NCBI GenBank assembly: GCA_951217055.1
Contig: OX578283.1
Location: 30,131,427 to 30,195,426, forward strand
Direction of reading: 5' to 3'
Source of the DNA: Gerris lacustris
Taxonomy: Eukaryota > Arthropoda > Insecta > Hemiptera > Gerridae
Length of the DNA stretch: 64,000 bases
Positions 46,349 to 62,999 of the stretch are shown piece after piece (position 1 is the stretch's first letter; each line of letters begins with the position of its first letter). The notes below the pieces were generated by a model, which did not search any database, had not been told where the DNA came from, and saw nothing but the letters and a program-made list of their open reading frames with translations. Position numbers and translations under genes: made by a program.

Positions 46349-47088
46349 ATTGAAGCGAGCGTAGCGAGCTTCCTACATTCAACGAAATATGCTCCGTGTC
46401 TGTCTGTCTGTCAGTAACGTTCACGCGTGTGACGATAACTTGAGTAAAAGTTGACCGATTTAGTTGAAATTCGGTATACATGTTCCTCTTACTAATACTC
46501 AGGCTAAGTTCGTTGGACAGCGTGATCCGTCCAAGAGTTCGCGCGCAACGCTCGCGTAAACGAGAGGTACAAAAATTAAATTGGAATTTCAGGACGGGAA
46601 AAGATTCCATCATCATCTATTCGATGAGACGAACATTATTTCGAAATAACATTTTTTACTAAAACCAACAGCGACACCGCTATGACTTAATAAAGATTGC
46701 TAAAACTATTAAAGCGGACCTAAACGTTTATAATAGAGAAAACAACCTTTTTACCGATATTTTACGTTCTAACGTAACGATTTTAATAAAACTTCATATA
46801 CACCATCTAATGCACAATTGAAACAGGTATGCAAAATTTCAACTTGATACAAGCAAAATTCTTTGCGTAGTGACGAGATACATTTATAATAATTGTTTAA
46901 AAGCTACCGCGGGTGGTGAAGATTGTTATAGTCGTATAGTGTATAGGTTTGTTTAGGAAGTAAAGGTTTGTACCGAGTACCCCCACTCTTCCCTACACTA
47001 CCCTCTTCCACTTATCTTCAACTATGACATTCATCATGATTAATAAATTTCAATATTCAGTATTTCATTGCAATACGCTCGCTTCAAT
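46349..47088 (+). mobile_element. Family D element, 740 bp, with TIRs, inserted in the LINE
   Basis: 15-bp perfect inverted ends, ATTGAAGCGAGCGTA at 46349-46363 and its complement at 47074-47088. Next to the left end is TTCCTACATTCAACG, then a GTCTGTCTGTCTGTC hinge, then the same core as family A (GATAACTTGAGTAAAAGTTG, AGTTCGTTGGACAGCG, CAACAGCGACACCGCTATGA). Beyond that it differs from A. It splits the LINE reverse transcriptase just upstream of the FADD box. No clear target duplication was seen. Confidence 0.82.
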
Positions 47089-47890
47089 GATAGAGCCACG
47101 CGATGCCTAGTATAAAAAATTCGTAAACGTTTTCCAGAGAGAAGCCTCTGACACTCTCGTTCTTAAAGAATGAGACACTTAAAAAGAACATAAACAGAAG
47201 AAAATTAATTTTAATCATCGCCTGATCATACAAACTACGAATAATGTTGAGCATTTTATTACTTTGAGTGAACATTGGATTATGAATAATGGCGTGAAGA
47301 TGTGGCTAATATAGCTGCTCATGTTCCTCCTAACGCCTGCTTGCTCGTTTGGCAACACCTGAGGACTCTGCCCATTCATAAAGTCTTTCTGCTAAGATGT
47401 TGGTAAATATATTGGTGATCACATTCAGCAAAGCAATTGGTCTGTAGTTGCCGTGATCAGATGTATTCCCTTTTTTTATGGATTTAGCTAATTTGGGATT
47501 CACCCAAGGTTTAGGGACTGTTTCCTCGTTTAAGATGTTATTAAACATGTTTTGTAGATAGGGAATCCAACTTGAAGGTAGATTCATTAGGAGTTCTGGT
47601 AGAATTAAATCTGGACCTGGAGCTTTATTGGCTTTACATTTTTTGAGTGCGTTACCTTTTTTGACATTGAAATAAATGCGTCTAAAGTAGGGTGATGGGC
47701 TTTGATATAAATGTTTTCAGTAATTAGGCAGGGAGGGTAGATGCTATTGAAATATCTGTACCAGGAGTCTATACTTATTTCATTGACAGTGTTCTTATAA
47801 TTTGTTACTTTCTTAATAACTTTTCAGAATTCACTTGAGTGCTTGGTGTCTGCTAAACTGTTCAAAATTCGGGATTTGTATTTTAAAAAT
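47089..47890 (-). pseudogene. Non-LTR retrotransposon ORF2, 5' part of the reverse transcriptase
   Basis: Reading from about 47890 leftward: a pre-RT region (KYKSRILNSLADTKHSSEF, KVIKKVTNYKNTVNEISIDS, WYRYFNSIYPP). A frame change leads to KKCKANKAPGPDLILPELL, the conserved NKAPGPD box. MNLPSSWIPYLQNMFNNIL follows, then GNYRPIALLNVITNIFTNIL and AERL, RT motifs. A degraded stretch (MLNIIRSLYDQAMIKIN, SVRGFSLENV) reaches the insertion. The endonuclease domain and ORF1 were not seen, so the LINE is 5'-truncated as well as broken. Confidence 0.87.
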
Positions 47891-49277
47891 AATAAACATT
47901 AAATCAATTCGATGATTGCTTTATATAAGTATAATAAGAGGCTATATAAGTTATAATAGAGAGGAATGTGTGTTTTTTAATTTTTATTATCATGATTGCT
48001 TTTTCGTTTATGCCCTGATTGATCCATTTTCTGGAATTGGTATTATCGAAGAGCCAAATACTTTAAAATAGTTTATTGAAGAGTGCAGATGAGTTGCGCG
48101 TACGCACTCTCAACTAGCCACTCAGCTACGTTGTTCCCCACTTTGGAAAATGTTTTATACTGTTTCCAAAGGTGAGAAAATTTAACTGATAAATTATTTT
48201 TAAAATTCTATAAAAAAAAAATAATAAATGAGTGTTTTATTTTTGGTATTCTAAAGATAATTACATAACATTTTAATATTGGTCCGAACTGTGTAATTAT
48301 GATGAAATAATTATTTAGCATAACGTTTTAAAATTAACATAACGTTTTAAAATTAATTTTATATTATAAGGAACAATTTTAACTATGTTTGTTTAATTCG
48401 CCAAACGTCATGAAACATTTAAAAGCAATTGAAATGTAACTATTCGTTCAACCTTTAATAATGACCTCCTCTAACGCATCATATTCTAACTTATTCATAC
48501 TTTAGTTCCGTCCACTTTAATGTTTTAGTTACAATAAACTTGTTAATTCTATATGCAAAGTAAAATCTACATTCAACTGGTTAAAATGTCAGTAGATACT
48601 CTAATAGTAATTTGAAATCAATACATATGTGCTTCTAATAAGTTTAAAATACAATAAGTGAAACTAGAACCAAAATATATGAAAAGTTTATTTCTATTTA
48701 ACACTGTTATTTATTAAGCTAATATATGATATTTTCCGACTACTATTATCTCTCTCTATCATCAAAATGTTTCATTTTCATCTTTTATCGTAAGTAGACT
48801 AAATTAACTACATCTAACAACTATAAATTCTCTTTTACTCTCTCTGTCATGTATTTTTGTTACATTTACATTATTTGAAAATCTCTGTTACCATTCAAAT
48901 GCTAACTGCATTTTAATCTATATTTTACTTGGCTTTGAATCAACTGCATGAAAATGTTTGTACGTTTTTAGATTTCATCAGATTATCAAAAAAAAATAAA
49001 GAATTAGGTTTCACGATAGTGTATAAAACACGTTTATTCGTTATCCCTTCATCGATTATTCTCAGTTGAAATGTTCTGATTTTTTATTTTTGTAATTTGA
49101 TTATGTGCTAATCTATTTTTACTTTTTTAACTATTATTGTTAAAATGCTTTTAGCGAATTTTCAAAGAAAATTACGCTATTGCAATGGCTTCAAAATTTT
49201 TGTAATGCGAATTTTTGAAAATTTTTTCCATGGAAATCCGTTTTAGACCATTCTGAATCGATTCCTAAAATTTAACA
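47891..49277. other. AT-rich intergenic region, nothing recognised
   Basis: No gene. At about 49150 GCGAATTTTCAAAGAAA is the inverse of TTTCTTTGAAAATTCGC in the repeats at 49690 and 50146, so the left boundary of the next repeat may lie here. Confidence 0.5.
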
Positions 49278-50192
49278 CTTTTTTTATGTATGTATGTATA
49301 TATGTATATATATATGTATATATGTGTCACTCCAGACGATATCTCCCCTTAGGATGCACTTAAAAATTTCAAACAAATTTTAAAATGTCAATAATATCAA
49401 AAGAAAGGATGAGTTCGTTGCCCAGAATTTTTGGAGTTCATTTAGGGGTCAAATTTTTACAATTAATGGTCAAAAATAGCATAAAAACGTGTTTTTACTA
49501 TTTTACCCCCCTTTTATATGAAAATATGATAAAAGTGTACATAACAACAATTATTGTACTCTTAAAGAGCTTTCCAACGACATGCATCTTGAAGGGTAAA
49601 TACTATTTTGACTTTTGTACCCCGTACCCCTGTGTACCAATTTATTTTTATTTTTTCACCGATTATCATATCCAATAATACGCAGATTTCTTTGAAAATT
49701 CGCTCATTAAGTCATGGTGCATGACTGGACTTTTTATGTATGTATGTATATATGTATGTATATATGTGTCACTCCAGACGATATCTCCCCTTAGGATTCA
49801 CTTAAAAATGTCAAACAAATTTTAAAATGTCAATAATATCAAAAGAAAGGATGAGTTCGTTGGCCAGAATTTTTGGAGTCCATTTAGGGGTCAAATTTTG
49901 ACCATTTAGGGTCAAAAAACGTGTTTTTTCCATTTTACCCCCCTTTTATGTGAAAATATGATAAAAGTGTACATAACAACAATTACTGTACTCTTAAAGA
50001 GCTTTCCAACGACATGCATCTTAAAAGGTAAATACGATTTTGACTTTTGTACCTCGTACCCCTATGTACCAAATTTTTTTTTCACCCATGCAAATTCTAA
50101 ACCAAAATTTTCCTATATTATCATAAGCCAATAATCCGCAGATTTCTTTGAAAATTCGCTCATTAAGTCATGGTGCATGACTGGACTTTTTA
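49278..50192 (+). repeat. Tandem duplication of ~455-bp unit related to family C core
   Basis: Unit 1 (49278-49731) and unit 2 (49732-50192) both start TTTTTATGTATGTATGTATA. Both contain CACTCCAGACGATATCTCCC, AAAGGATGAGTTCGTTG, TTTACCCCCCTTTTAT and AGAGCTTTCCAACGACATGC. Both end CATTAAGTCATGGTGCATGA. The stretch from the CCCCCC block through the AGAGCTTT block and GTACCCCTGTGTACCAA parallels the minus-strand C core at 30490-30650 in order and spacing. No coding capacity. Confidence 0.85.
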
Positions 50193-52159
50193 TAATTGAG
50201 AATCATAGACTAAGTTATATAATTAGACTAAGTTTCTGGTTCATTGGACTTGCTCAAACTTTATAAGTTGAATTTAAAATTGAAATCAAAAATTTCTTTT
50301 TAGCTTATTTACTTATCGCATGAAAAATTCATATTAATTATTGTGTAAATTTTTCATGCGTTAAGTTAATAGGCCATGAAGAAATCTTTACTCAATTGTC
50401 AATGTGAGAATATCTTCTTCTGTTATCAGCGAGTATATAATATGAGAATTGCACTTAAAGAAGAGGTTAGAAGTACCTAAAAACGTGCAAGAAGAATATA
50501 AGATGGAAGAAATAAGATAACTTCATAAGCACTAAATGCCTATACGTTCTATAAAGGAGGGGAAGGAATGATAAGATCAACCTACTCACTGACTCCTATA
50601 ATAGATGTTAGGGGCAAGTCCTCTAAAAGCATCATAATAAAATCATATAGACTAGATCCAATAAGGCCCAAGATATAGGAAAGTAAAACTAATAAGAGAT
50701 CTCATCTCTTAACGAGTTTGTTTACTAGAAACTAGACCATCATTTAAGATTACATTCAAGTAGTAATATGTTTCTTTTGATACAAGAACTTTTGACTTAA
50801 TAAATATTATAATAGGAATAGTCATTTGGATCCAATGACTCAACCAAGCTAATAAAGCATAATGGACGCATATACCTTTTATTATGAGTTTTTACACTTT
50901 GTCAATGATCATTAATACAGGTTCTAGATTTTCAACCAGGTTTAGAGGCCAATGTCAGGTTGCGGCAATGGATATAAATAATTATACAATTTAAATCAAA
51001 ATTGTTAGACCTTATAAGCGTATTGAAAAATCATAATAGGTCTTTATCACCGATTGGTTTCGATCACATTTGTCGTATTATTACATAAGTATTTACTTGT
51101 GGTTTCATTATTGGTTTTAGTGATAAATAGGTTAATTTGACTCTTCTTTGTGTTTTGTTATTCTGCTTATTCAGAATTAGTAGGTTACATATATAGCAAC
51201 ACACTTTAAAGTTAAAAGAGGCCCTTTTAATGGTTCATTATTTATAGGATTTTAGCATCTATTAATAGTAAAAACTTATATTTCTGAAAATCTCTTAATA
51301 GCAGATTTTTTTTTTTAAATCCAATACTTAACTACGATTTCAAATATTTATTGTTTTGTCTTATAATTTTTTTTCTTCCGCTCACACTGTTTCCATCTGG
51401 AGAAACTTAATGAAATCTTGTTGAAGATCGTCAATCTTGGACCAAACTACAAGACTACACATTGCTTGATTTATTTTTCTCCAGAGTCTCCTTGGTAACG
51501 GGTCGGGAGGCGGCCTCTCCTTCTTATTAAGGCTTGGCCCAAGATTAAACTGGATCTAGTGGATAAAGTAGAACTTTAGGAATTTGTACTTAGGAACTTG
51601 TTTCTTCTTCAATAGCTTCGTTCCACTCTGGGGGTACGAGATGAAGTAAAGTTACGGACTTTGCTTCCTCCGGCTCCGCATGTTTCAACTCCTGGTTTTT
51701 TCTTTCTTCTACCCTTTATATCCCTGATTTTCCGTTGTTTTTCTTTGATTTTCTCTCTGGTCCATCCTACATCATGTCAAGGGCGAAAAAAGAGAATTTT
51801 CCTTCCAATGTTCAAAACCATTTTCTGTTTTTCTTGAGTCCAGTATATTAAGAAGGGAGGGGAAAGTCCAAACATCTGGCTCCAATCTTATTGGCTACAG
51901 ACATCCAGCTAACACAAACACAGTTTTTGTTCGTCGTGTTCTTTTCGTTGCAATTTGTTTGACTGGTTCTATTTCCAAAAGAAAACAACTCGTATTTTCA
52001 TAATAACAAAAACTACTCCGTTTAAATTTTACTTAAATTTTTGAAGGATGATCAGGACAAAAAACACTTTATCCTACACTTGTAAATTGTCAAAATGATC
52101 ATAAAGCCTTCTAGAAACGTCCCTTAGTTTTTAAACAATTTATAAAATTTATTTACACG
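50193..52159. other. Intergenic; one GC-richer patch
   Basis: 51400-51870 is more complex than its surroundings. On the minus strand it contains TATAAAGGGT (51711-51720), a possible TATA element in pyrimidine/purine-rich sequence. No frame longer than chance was identified. The rest is AT-rich. Confidence 0.5.
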
Positions 52160-52615
52160 CTTTTAGGGTTTCGTTAGTAAACCCAAAAAATAAACCCTTA
52201 TAGTTTCGTTCCTGTGTCTGTTTGTCACTCTGTACGGTTCCAATAACTTTTGAATCAAAAAAAGGTAAAAACGTGAAACTTTCCAGTATTAAAGATCGTT
52301 TGACGCGCACACAGTAAAAAATAAAGCGAACTCGAAATTATCAGCTGTTTAAATACAAAATGACAGATAGTTACTGTCACGCGATTTTTTGTTTTTTAAT
52401 TTTGAGTGAAGGGTATTGAAGAGTAGATTACAAAAATATATAACACATGTGGATAGTGTTTAACTGATCATGCCATTTTTTCAAAAAACATCAAATATTT
52501 GCCCCCCCCCCCCCCCCGTCATACTAATTTCATGTTCACAATACCAAGGAAAGCCTTTTTACGTGAACTTCACGCTCAACCAATTTTTCTAATAAAGTCC
52601 TCCTATTGAAATGTC
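52160..52615 (+). repeat. Repeat family F, copy 2
   Basis: Same landmarks as copy 1: AACCCTTATAGTTTCGTTCC, the hinge TGTGTCTGTTTGTCACTCTG, TACGGTTCCAATAACTTTTG, GACGCGCACACAG, CTGTCACGCGATTTTTTGTT, ATTTCATGTTCACAATACCA. It contains a C-run of 16 at 52502-52517. The mariner-tail insertion found in copy 1 is absent. Confidence 0.82.
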
Positions 52616-53161
52616 TATATTTTACTAGAGTGAAAAATTATCACTAAATAAAGTTTAACTTCAAATTTTTGAGTGTTAGGTAGTATTCATACTACGGAAA
52701 GATTAAATCAAATTATAATTATTAATAACTACGGGAGACAGACAGAGAAAAATAGACTCCAGCACCGGGACTCGAATTTGAATTTCTAATTGATTGTACT
52801 AGGTACAGGTACTAATTGAGTACTTTATAATAATTATAGAGATATTTATATAGAGGCCTGTGGTTCAAATCGCAGCGCTGGAGTGTATTTTTCTCTGTCT
52901 GTTTCCCGTAGTTAATAATAATTATAATTTGATTTAAATTAAAATTTAATCTTTCCGTAGTATGAATACTACCAAAATCGTAAAATATGAATTTCTAATT
53001 GATTGTACTAGGTACAGGTACTAATTGGGTACTTTATAATTTAATTATAAGCGTTATTTCTCGGTGTAGTTCTATGTCATTAATGTTGACTTCTCAGATT
53101 TGTGGAAAATCGAAAGCTTAAATTCGGGACAAGGTATCATTAACGTCAGAGAAAAGCATTC

Positions 53162-53233
53162 TCCTGCGTAGCTTAGTTGGTAGAGCGTTATACTGGAAAT
53201 ATAGAAGCCTGTGGTTCAAATCCCAGCGCTGGA
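53162..53233 (+). tRNA. tRNA-like body of the SINE (probable tRNA pseudogene)
   Basis: 72 bases fit the tRNA numbering exactly. The acceptor stem TCCTGCG pairs with CGCTGGA with one mismatch. D-arm GCTTAGTTGGTAGAGC has G18-G19. Anticodon stem TTATA/TATAG encloses loop CTGGAAA, giving GGA at positions 34-36. T-loop TTCAAAT. The T-stem has two mismatches. A GGA anticodon would mean Ser, but the long variable arm of Ser tRNAs is absent. With the repeated context, this is more likely a SINE promoter head than a working tRNA. Confidence 0.4.
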
Positions 53234-53425
53234 GTGTATTTTTCTCTGTCTGTTTCCCGTAGTTAATAATAATTATAATTTGATTTAAAATAAAAATAAA
53301 AAATGATTATAAGCGTTAATTCTCGGTCTAGTTCTATTGCCGTAAATATTGGCTTGCTAGACTTGTAGAAAAATTGAAAGCTTGGATTCGGGACTAGGTA
53401 TCGGTAACGACAGAGAAAAACATTC

Positions 53426-53475
53426 TCCAGTATAGCTCAGTTGGTCAGAGCGCCTGTAGCGCGAGTCCCGGTGAT
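53426..53475 (+). pseudogene. Second tRNA-like body, anticodon arm deleted
   Basis: TCCAGTATAGCTCAGTTGGT has a good A box (TAGCTCAGTTGG). It runs into CAGAGCGCCTGTAGCGCGAG and TCCCGGTGATG. The anticodon region is shortened and the B box is lost. Confidence 0.5.
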
Positions 53476-53745
53476 GAAGTCTATTTTTCTCTGTATGTCT
53501 CCCGTAGTTATTAATAATTATAATTTAAATTAAATAAAATAAAGTTATTAAAAAAGTATCGAATGAATTACAAACACTGGTAGATAGTCCAGTTCAGTTA
53601 AAAAAAAGCTTTTGCTTAGTATCTCTTCTTTATGTTTCGGAGAGCAAAAGTAGTTATTATCAATATTTGCTACAAATTTGGTATTGATACTATTTTCTAC
53701 GTTCTTTTCTCTTTTTAAAACGTTTAGGAACGATTGTATAGATTT

Positions 53746-53945
53746 GGCGATCTTTAACACTTCACAGCAATGATGCTGTTGATATTATTGATAATATGTA
53801 CTTGAAAAAAATGTCTCAAAGATTAGATAAATTTTGAATCTTTTCTTCCTTGTCCTAAAATGCTAATTTGATATTTTACGTTCACGTTTGCACGATCGTT
53901 GCATATGAACGCCTTGACGAATAACGCTCCTCTACGAACTTACCT
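53746..53945 (-). mobile_element. Family A/D core fragment, reverse orientation
   Basis: It contains GCGATCTTTAACACTTCACA, the decayed GTTGATATTATTGATAAT region, TTTTCTTCCTTGTCCTAAAA and CACGATCGTTGCATATGAAC. These match the A core in reverse. Both ends of the element are missing. Confidence 0.65.
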
Positions 53946-54248
53946 GTACTTAAAATGTCATAATCTTTTCAACATAACTGCTTGCAAAAGGCTTTCATTT
54001 AGGAAAAATAGTTTTTTACTTGTGGCCTTGGCCTCTACAGCATATTTAAAAATTATAAATACTCGACCAAAAGGGAGAGGACATAGTTCCTTTGAATAGC
54101 GACCAAGCATAATTTGACTTGACTCAGAGGGCTAAAAGAGAAAGCAAAAAGAAAATAGTTTAAATCTATATCAAAAGTATGTTTAAAATATAAATTGAAT
54201 TCTTAAGAAGTAAATAATAATAGTTTCCAGCCTTTATTTTACTCTGTA

Positions 54249-54823
54249 ATAATACATTACGCGTCTAGTGCGGAAAGTAGCATTTTGCATGCGAGTGTGG
54301 AGTTTGCACCCGAGCGACAGCGAGGATAGTAAAACCATACGAGCAAAGCAAAATGCAGTTTTCGCACGAGTTGCGTACCGTACTTTATCTACGATTGTTG
54401 GATTTTAATAATAAATACAGAAAAAAATATTTATCCTGTATGTAAGTTCGTATTTCTCTGTCGATAAAGATAACATTAATTCATTAGTTGTACTTTGTGC
54501 CGAATTAATTATTTCGGGAGGCGTATTATTGTTCTCATTTTCGTCATAATCACATAAATCAATAAATGTTTTTCACTAAAACTCGATATAAACAGTTACT
54601 TTAATTAAACAAACAGCAAATTAGTTTTGTTAAATGTAAATAAACTCGCTAATCGTGCGATAAGGTGAAGAATACTTCTATTATACCGCACTAGGGCGGA
54701 AAAAAGAGGAATTATGAAACGTGCATGCGCAATGAATACAAGTACGTAAAGAATCACTTTCTACGCATCTAAACAGAGATACAATGTTTTTATTTCGTAT
54801 CAATCGTAGATAAAAACTATTAT
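54249..54823 (-). repeat. Dispersed repeat K, copy 2, reverse orientation
   Basis: Reverse complement of 40848-41375: CATTACGCGTCTAGTGCGGA at the left, CTCCCGAAATAATTAATTCG on the minus strand in the middle, and CTTTCTACGCATCTAAACAG at the right. It carries extra sequence (ACCGCACTAGGGCGGAAAAA, about 54690) missing from copy 1. Confidence 0.8.
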
Positions 54824-56473
54824 TACTAAAACTAGTGCATATTTTATATATTTAATAATTATATTGATAACATGTTGTTCTGGGTTAACTCATCAAAAGG
54901 ACATATTATGATAATTCATAAAAGATTATATACGGAGTTTGGGAAAGTTTCTTCTAAAAGCTTTCAAACTAAAGCCACGGCTCAGAGTAGTTTGTGGAAA
55001 CGGCTGCATAGCGATCGCACGTTATGCCCCGCCAGAGTCGACCCTAAAGCAACGATTTGTCAATTAGTTTAAACTTAAATTGGATTGGGAGGGGGATAAG
55101 GAGTCGGAATAGAACGCGGGGAGGAGAGAGTCTGCTGAATATTTCAAACCAGTTTGGCTCCCAATTACGTTGAACGTACCGAAGGGCTACAGAGAAAACC
55201 GAAGGCTCCTTATACTATATTCCTAAGGAAAAACCTACCTCGAGCAGGATTCCTTACCTTTAGAAAATCGATATATTTTTTTTTCTTTTCCCGTCTATGG
55301 TTTAGAAAAAGGTTTCGTGGAGAAAGAGAGGGGCGTTTTGGTACATGAAACATTCAGGTCAATATAGAGAAATGTACCTTGGACAAGAAGTAGCAAAGGA
55401 TGGAGAAGGAGCAGTCGAGGAGAGGTAGCAGAACCGAGGTGGGAGTAAACCCGTGTAATATAAAGGCGGGAGAAGCGAGTTAGGGAGAAAATTCAACTAA
55501 ATATTTGATGCAATCTTAGAAAAGAGGAGCGGTGGATAGTGGCTGAGGCCAGAGTACAAACCGAAAAACTCGCAAACTCAATCAGACTCTTCTTCTCATT
55601 TCTACCGGCGAGCTCGGTTGTTCTCTTGTTTTCTCTTCCCCCAGAAGAGGGCTCTCTTCTCTCTTGAAAACCTTCCTTTGGATACGGCACAGGAATGCAA
55701 AGTCAACTTACGCCGATCCCCCCTCTTCCTGTACACGCCTGATATTTCTTTTTACCACCATTTTTATTTTCTTTTTTAAAAAATATATTTCTAAAGGTAA
55801 AACAAAAGCAATTTTATTTTCGTGAAAATCGATAGACGACGGAATAAGAATTAGTCAATAGTAGGAGAAACTTGAGTCTATTATTTGAGACTGTTGGCTA
55901 AGCAAGAAGAAGAATCAGCTTTCAAGCTCAATCTTTGGAACGCTATCAACAATTCGTCTCAGAAAGACCAATGGACAATATTATCTAAATAAATAAAAAA
56001 AGCTTAGACCATAATATAAGGATCAGCATAATTTAACTCCCTCTAATAATCGTACGGATTTAACAATATATTGAAGTTATCAGTGTGCACTACTACTACT
56101 GCAGTAGACAATGTAGAGGATTTGAGAAATCTGTTTATAGAAGGGTGTATAAACAATGAGAAACATCCCTGGAGTTTTGAGAGAGTTCGGCAGTTAATGA
56201 GGTGAAGATTGGTTAGGGTAGTCATTTCAGCAGTACAACTTGTAATTAAGAATGTTGAAAGCAATTTTTTTTTGTCCAAGGAATAACCCCTTGATTTGTG
56301 TCGGATGTTTAGTATTCACCCTGTTAGACGGGAAGGACGAACCACTTTTTCGAACCTAACAAATATTGAATTAAAAAAAAAAGCCCTCAATTTAACTATT
56401 TACTAACCCCGTGATAGAAAGTTCCAGCCACTTTACACGTCATATCACCGTACCATGTACCTCTAGTTATTAA
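54824..56473. other. Complex, GC-richer intergenic region, no gene called
   Basis: 55080-55720 is purine-rich and more complex than average. Features seen: TATAAAGG at 55459-55466 (plus), a minus-strand donor-like AAAG|GTAAGG near 55252, and a 65-codon minus frame at 55493-55690 (charged, no family). Any of these could be chance, and no coherent exon structure emerges. Confidence 0.4.
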
Positions 56474-56690
56474 GGTGTGATCATTAATGAGCCTTGTAAA
56501 TCAGAGCGTCAAGGCGTGGGATCCTAGGTAGGTACCCTTGCCCTTGTTCTTCCCTCGATTCAGAGATGTAAATCGAGAACCATGGCGCGGTATCGAAAAG
56601 ACGACCTTGCGGACGCCGTTAATTCATTAATAGCTGAGGATAGGACAAGCTACTTAAGCCCCACAGCCACGCAGCTCAATTCTCTTACCT
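56474..56690 (-). repeat. tRNA-Leu/Ser-like SINE, copy 1, reverse orientation
   Basis: On the minus strand: GAGCTGCGTGGCTGTGGGGC then TTAAGTAGCTTGTCC (decayed tRNA head). Then CCTCAGCTATTAATGAATTA, GGTCGTCTTTTCGATACCGC (B-box-like) and GCCATGGTTCTCG. It matches 63000-63328 through CAGCTATYAAT and the GCCATG region. Confidence 0.65.
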
Positions 56691-57356
56691 AACTTCAAGT
56701 ATCTACGTAGAAGCCCAATTGCCTTAGAGTTAGAATCGCTTTTGAATTCTGCCTAATAGATTATTTCCCCCTTTTATGAACAAATACATAAAGGATTCCG
56801 TGTGTATTAACGTAAAGGTGGGATAATACCTATTATTGGAATTACGTAAAATAATTCACAACAACATGTGTTTAGGCTCTCAATAAATTAAATTTGGATT
56901 CTAACAAGAGTTTAGACAGGAAAAATCAAGTCTGGATGTGCTTTGTTAATTTAATTATCCTGCCACGAGGATACCTTTACTTATCTCAATTCAATAATCT
57001 TAATTATCCTGCAACTCAAAACACGCAGACTACATTCTTTAAAAAAGTCTTTAATTTTAAAGCAAATAATATAATTATCAAAACCTGTACACCAAAACAT
57101 CTACATTTAATCATTTGCTAAATTAGCTTGCCAGATACCTTTACCATAACTCTTTAAAAAATTCGTATTCAGTGTTATTTCAATCCCCATACCATGCTTT
57201 GTGATCTGACACCAAATTATTATTATAAATCTCATTAATTCTCAACCTAATCTTGTATTCTTCTTGTATCACCTTTATGACTATTGTAAGTAATATTATT
57301 TATATTAAATTTTCTATATAATACTGATGGAAAATATGAAACTTTTTCTCTTTTTG
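56691..57356. other. AT-rich intergenic region, nothing recognised
   Basis: The frame at 56894-57121 has no recognisable domain. No repeats identified. Confidence 0.5.
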
Positions 57357-57945
57357 TTTCTAAGCTTACCGAAGGTAACGGAAGCTATGGGACCGTTCTA
57401 AAGAACGAACATTCTTTATGTCTTCGATTTCAAAAATTCCAAGACAGAAAGCCGTTTTAGACATCAGGGAACATTTTTGGTTTCGTATCTGTCTTTCGGT
57501 CTGTTGGTTTTTCTGTCGCTCAATTCTTGTGAACCAACATATTTTAAAAACTACTTGTCTGATTTTATTGAAATTTAGATGGTAGGTCACAATTTGCCCA
57601 TTGTTGGTTCTATATAAGTTTTAACCTCTTACACCCATTTTTCTCTCTTCCACATGCGCACAAACATACATTTATTTACTCCTATACCTTCTTATGAAAT
57701 TTTGATGGTTCGTCGAAAGTAGCACGCTGATAGCCTCAGATCAATTTCAACCATCTGGCTCTTTAAATTTTGCTAAATTGATACTTTAGTACATGTAAAA
57801 AATCAAAACAATTTTGACAGATTTAAAAAACGGGGGAAAATTAAATAAATTTGATAAAAATAGGTTTTAATAGCACAAAATCCTTATATTTTATGAAATA
57901 AGACGCGAGGAAGCTATGTGCCACATTAATTGGCAGATTATTTTA
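57357..57945 (+). mobile_element. Family B element, short form with both termini, ~589 bp
   Basis: The 5' end is AAGCTTACCGAAGGTAACGG with the outer hairpin arm partly lost. The hinge is TCTGTCTTTCGGTCTG. The B core (CCATTGTTGGTTCTATATAA, ACAAACATACATTTATTTAC, GGTTCGTCGAAAGTAGC) leads, without the C core, to the 3' module GCGAGGAAGCTATGTGCCAC, ATTAATTGGCAG. It shows that B can exist as an element without C. Confidence 0.82.

Positions 57946-62999
<5,054 letters not shown>

Larger units (their letters stand above)
52688..53530. repeat. Cluster of tRNA-like SINE copies
   Basis: Four partial or complete copies share the tail TATTTTTCTCTGTCTGTTTC then CCGTAGTTAATAATAATTAT: 52688-52790 (minus), 52850-52976, 53045-53300 and 53307-53530 (all plus). 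The last two are ~255-bp tandem units with a common leader (TCTCGGTSTAGTTCTAT, GACAGAGAAAARCATTCTCC), a tRNA-like body and this tail. 52771-52845 also recurs at 52985-53050. Confidence 0.75.
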
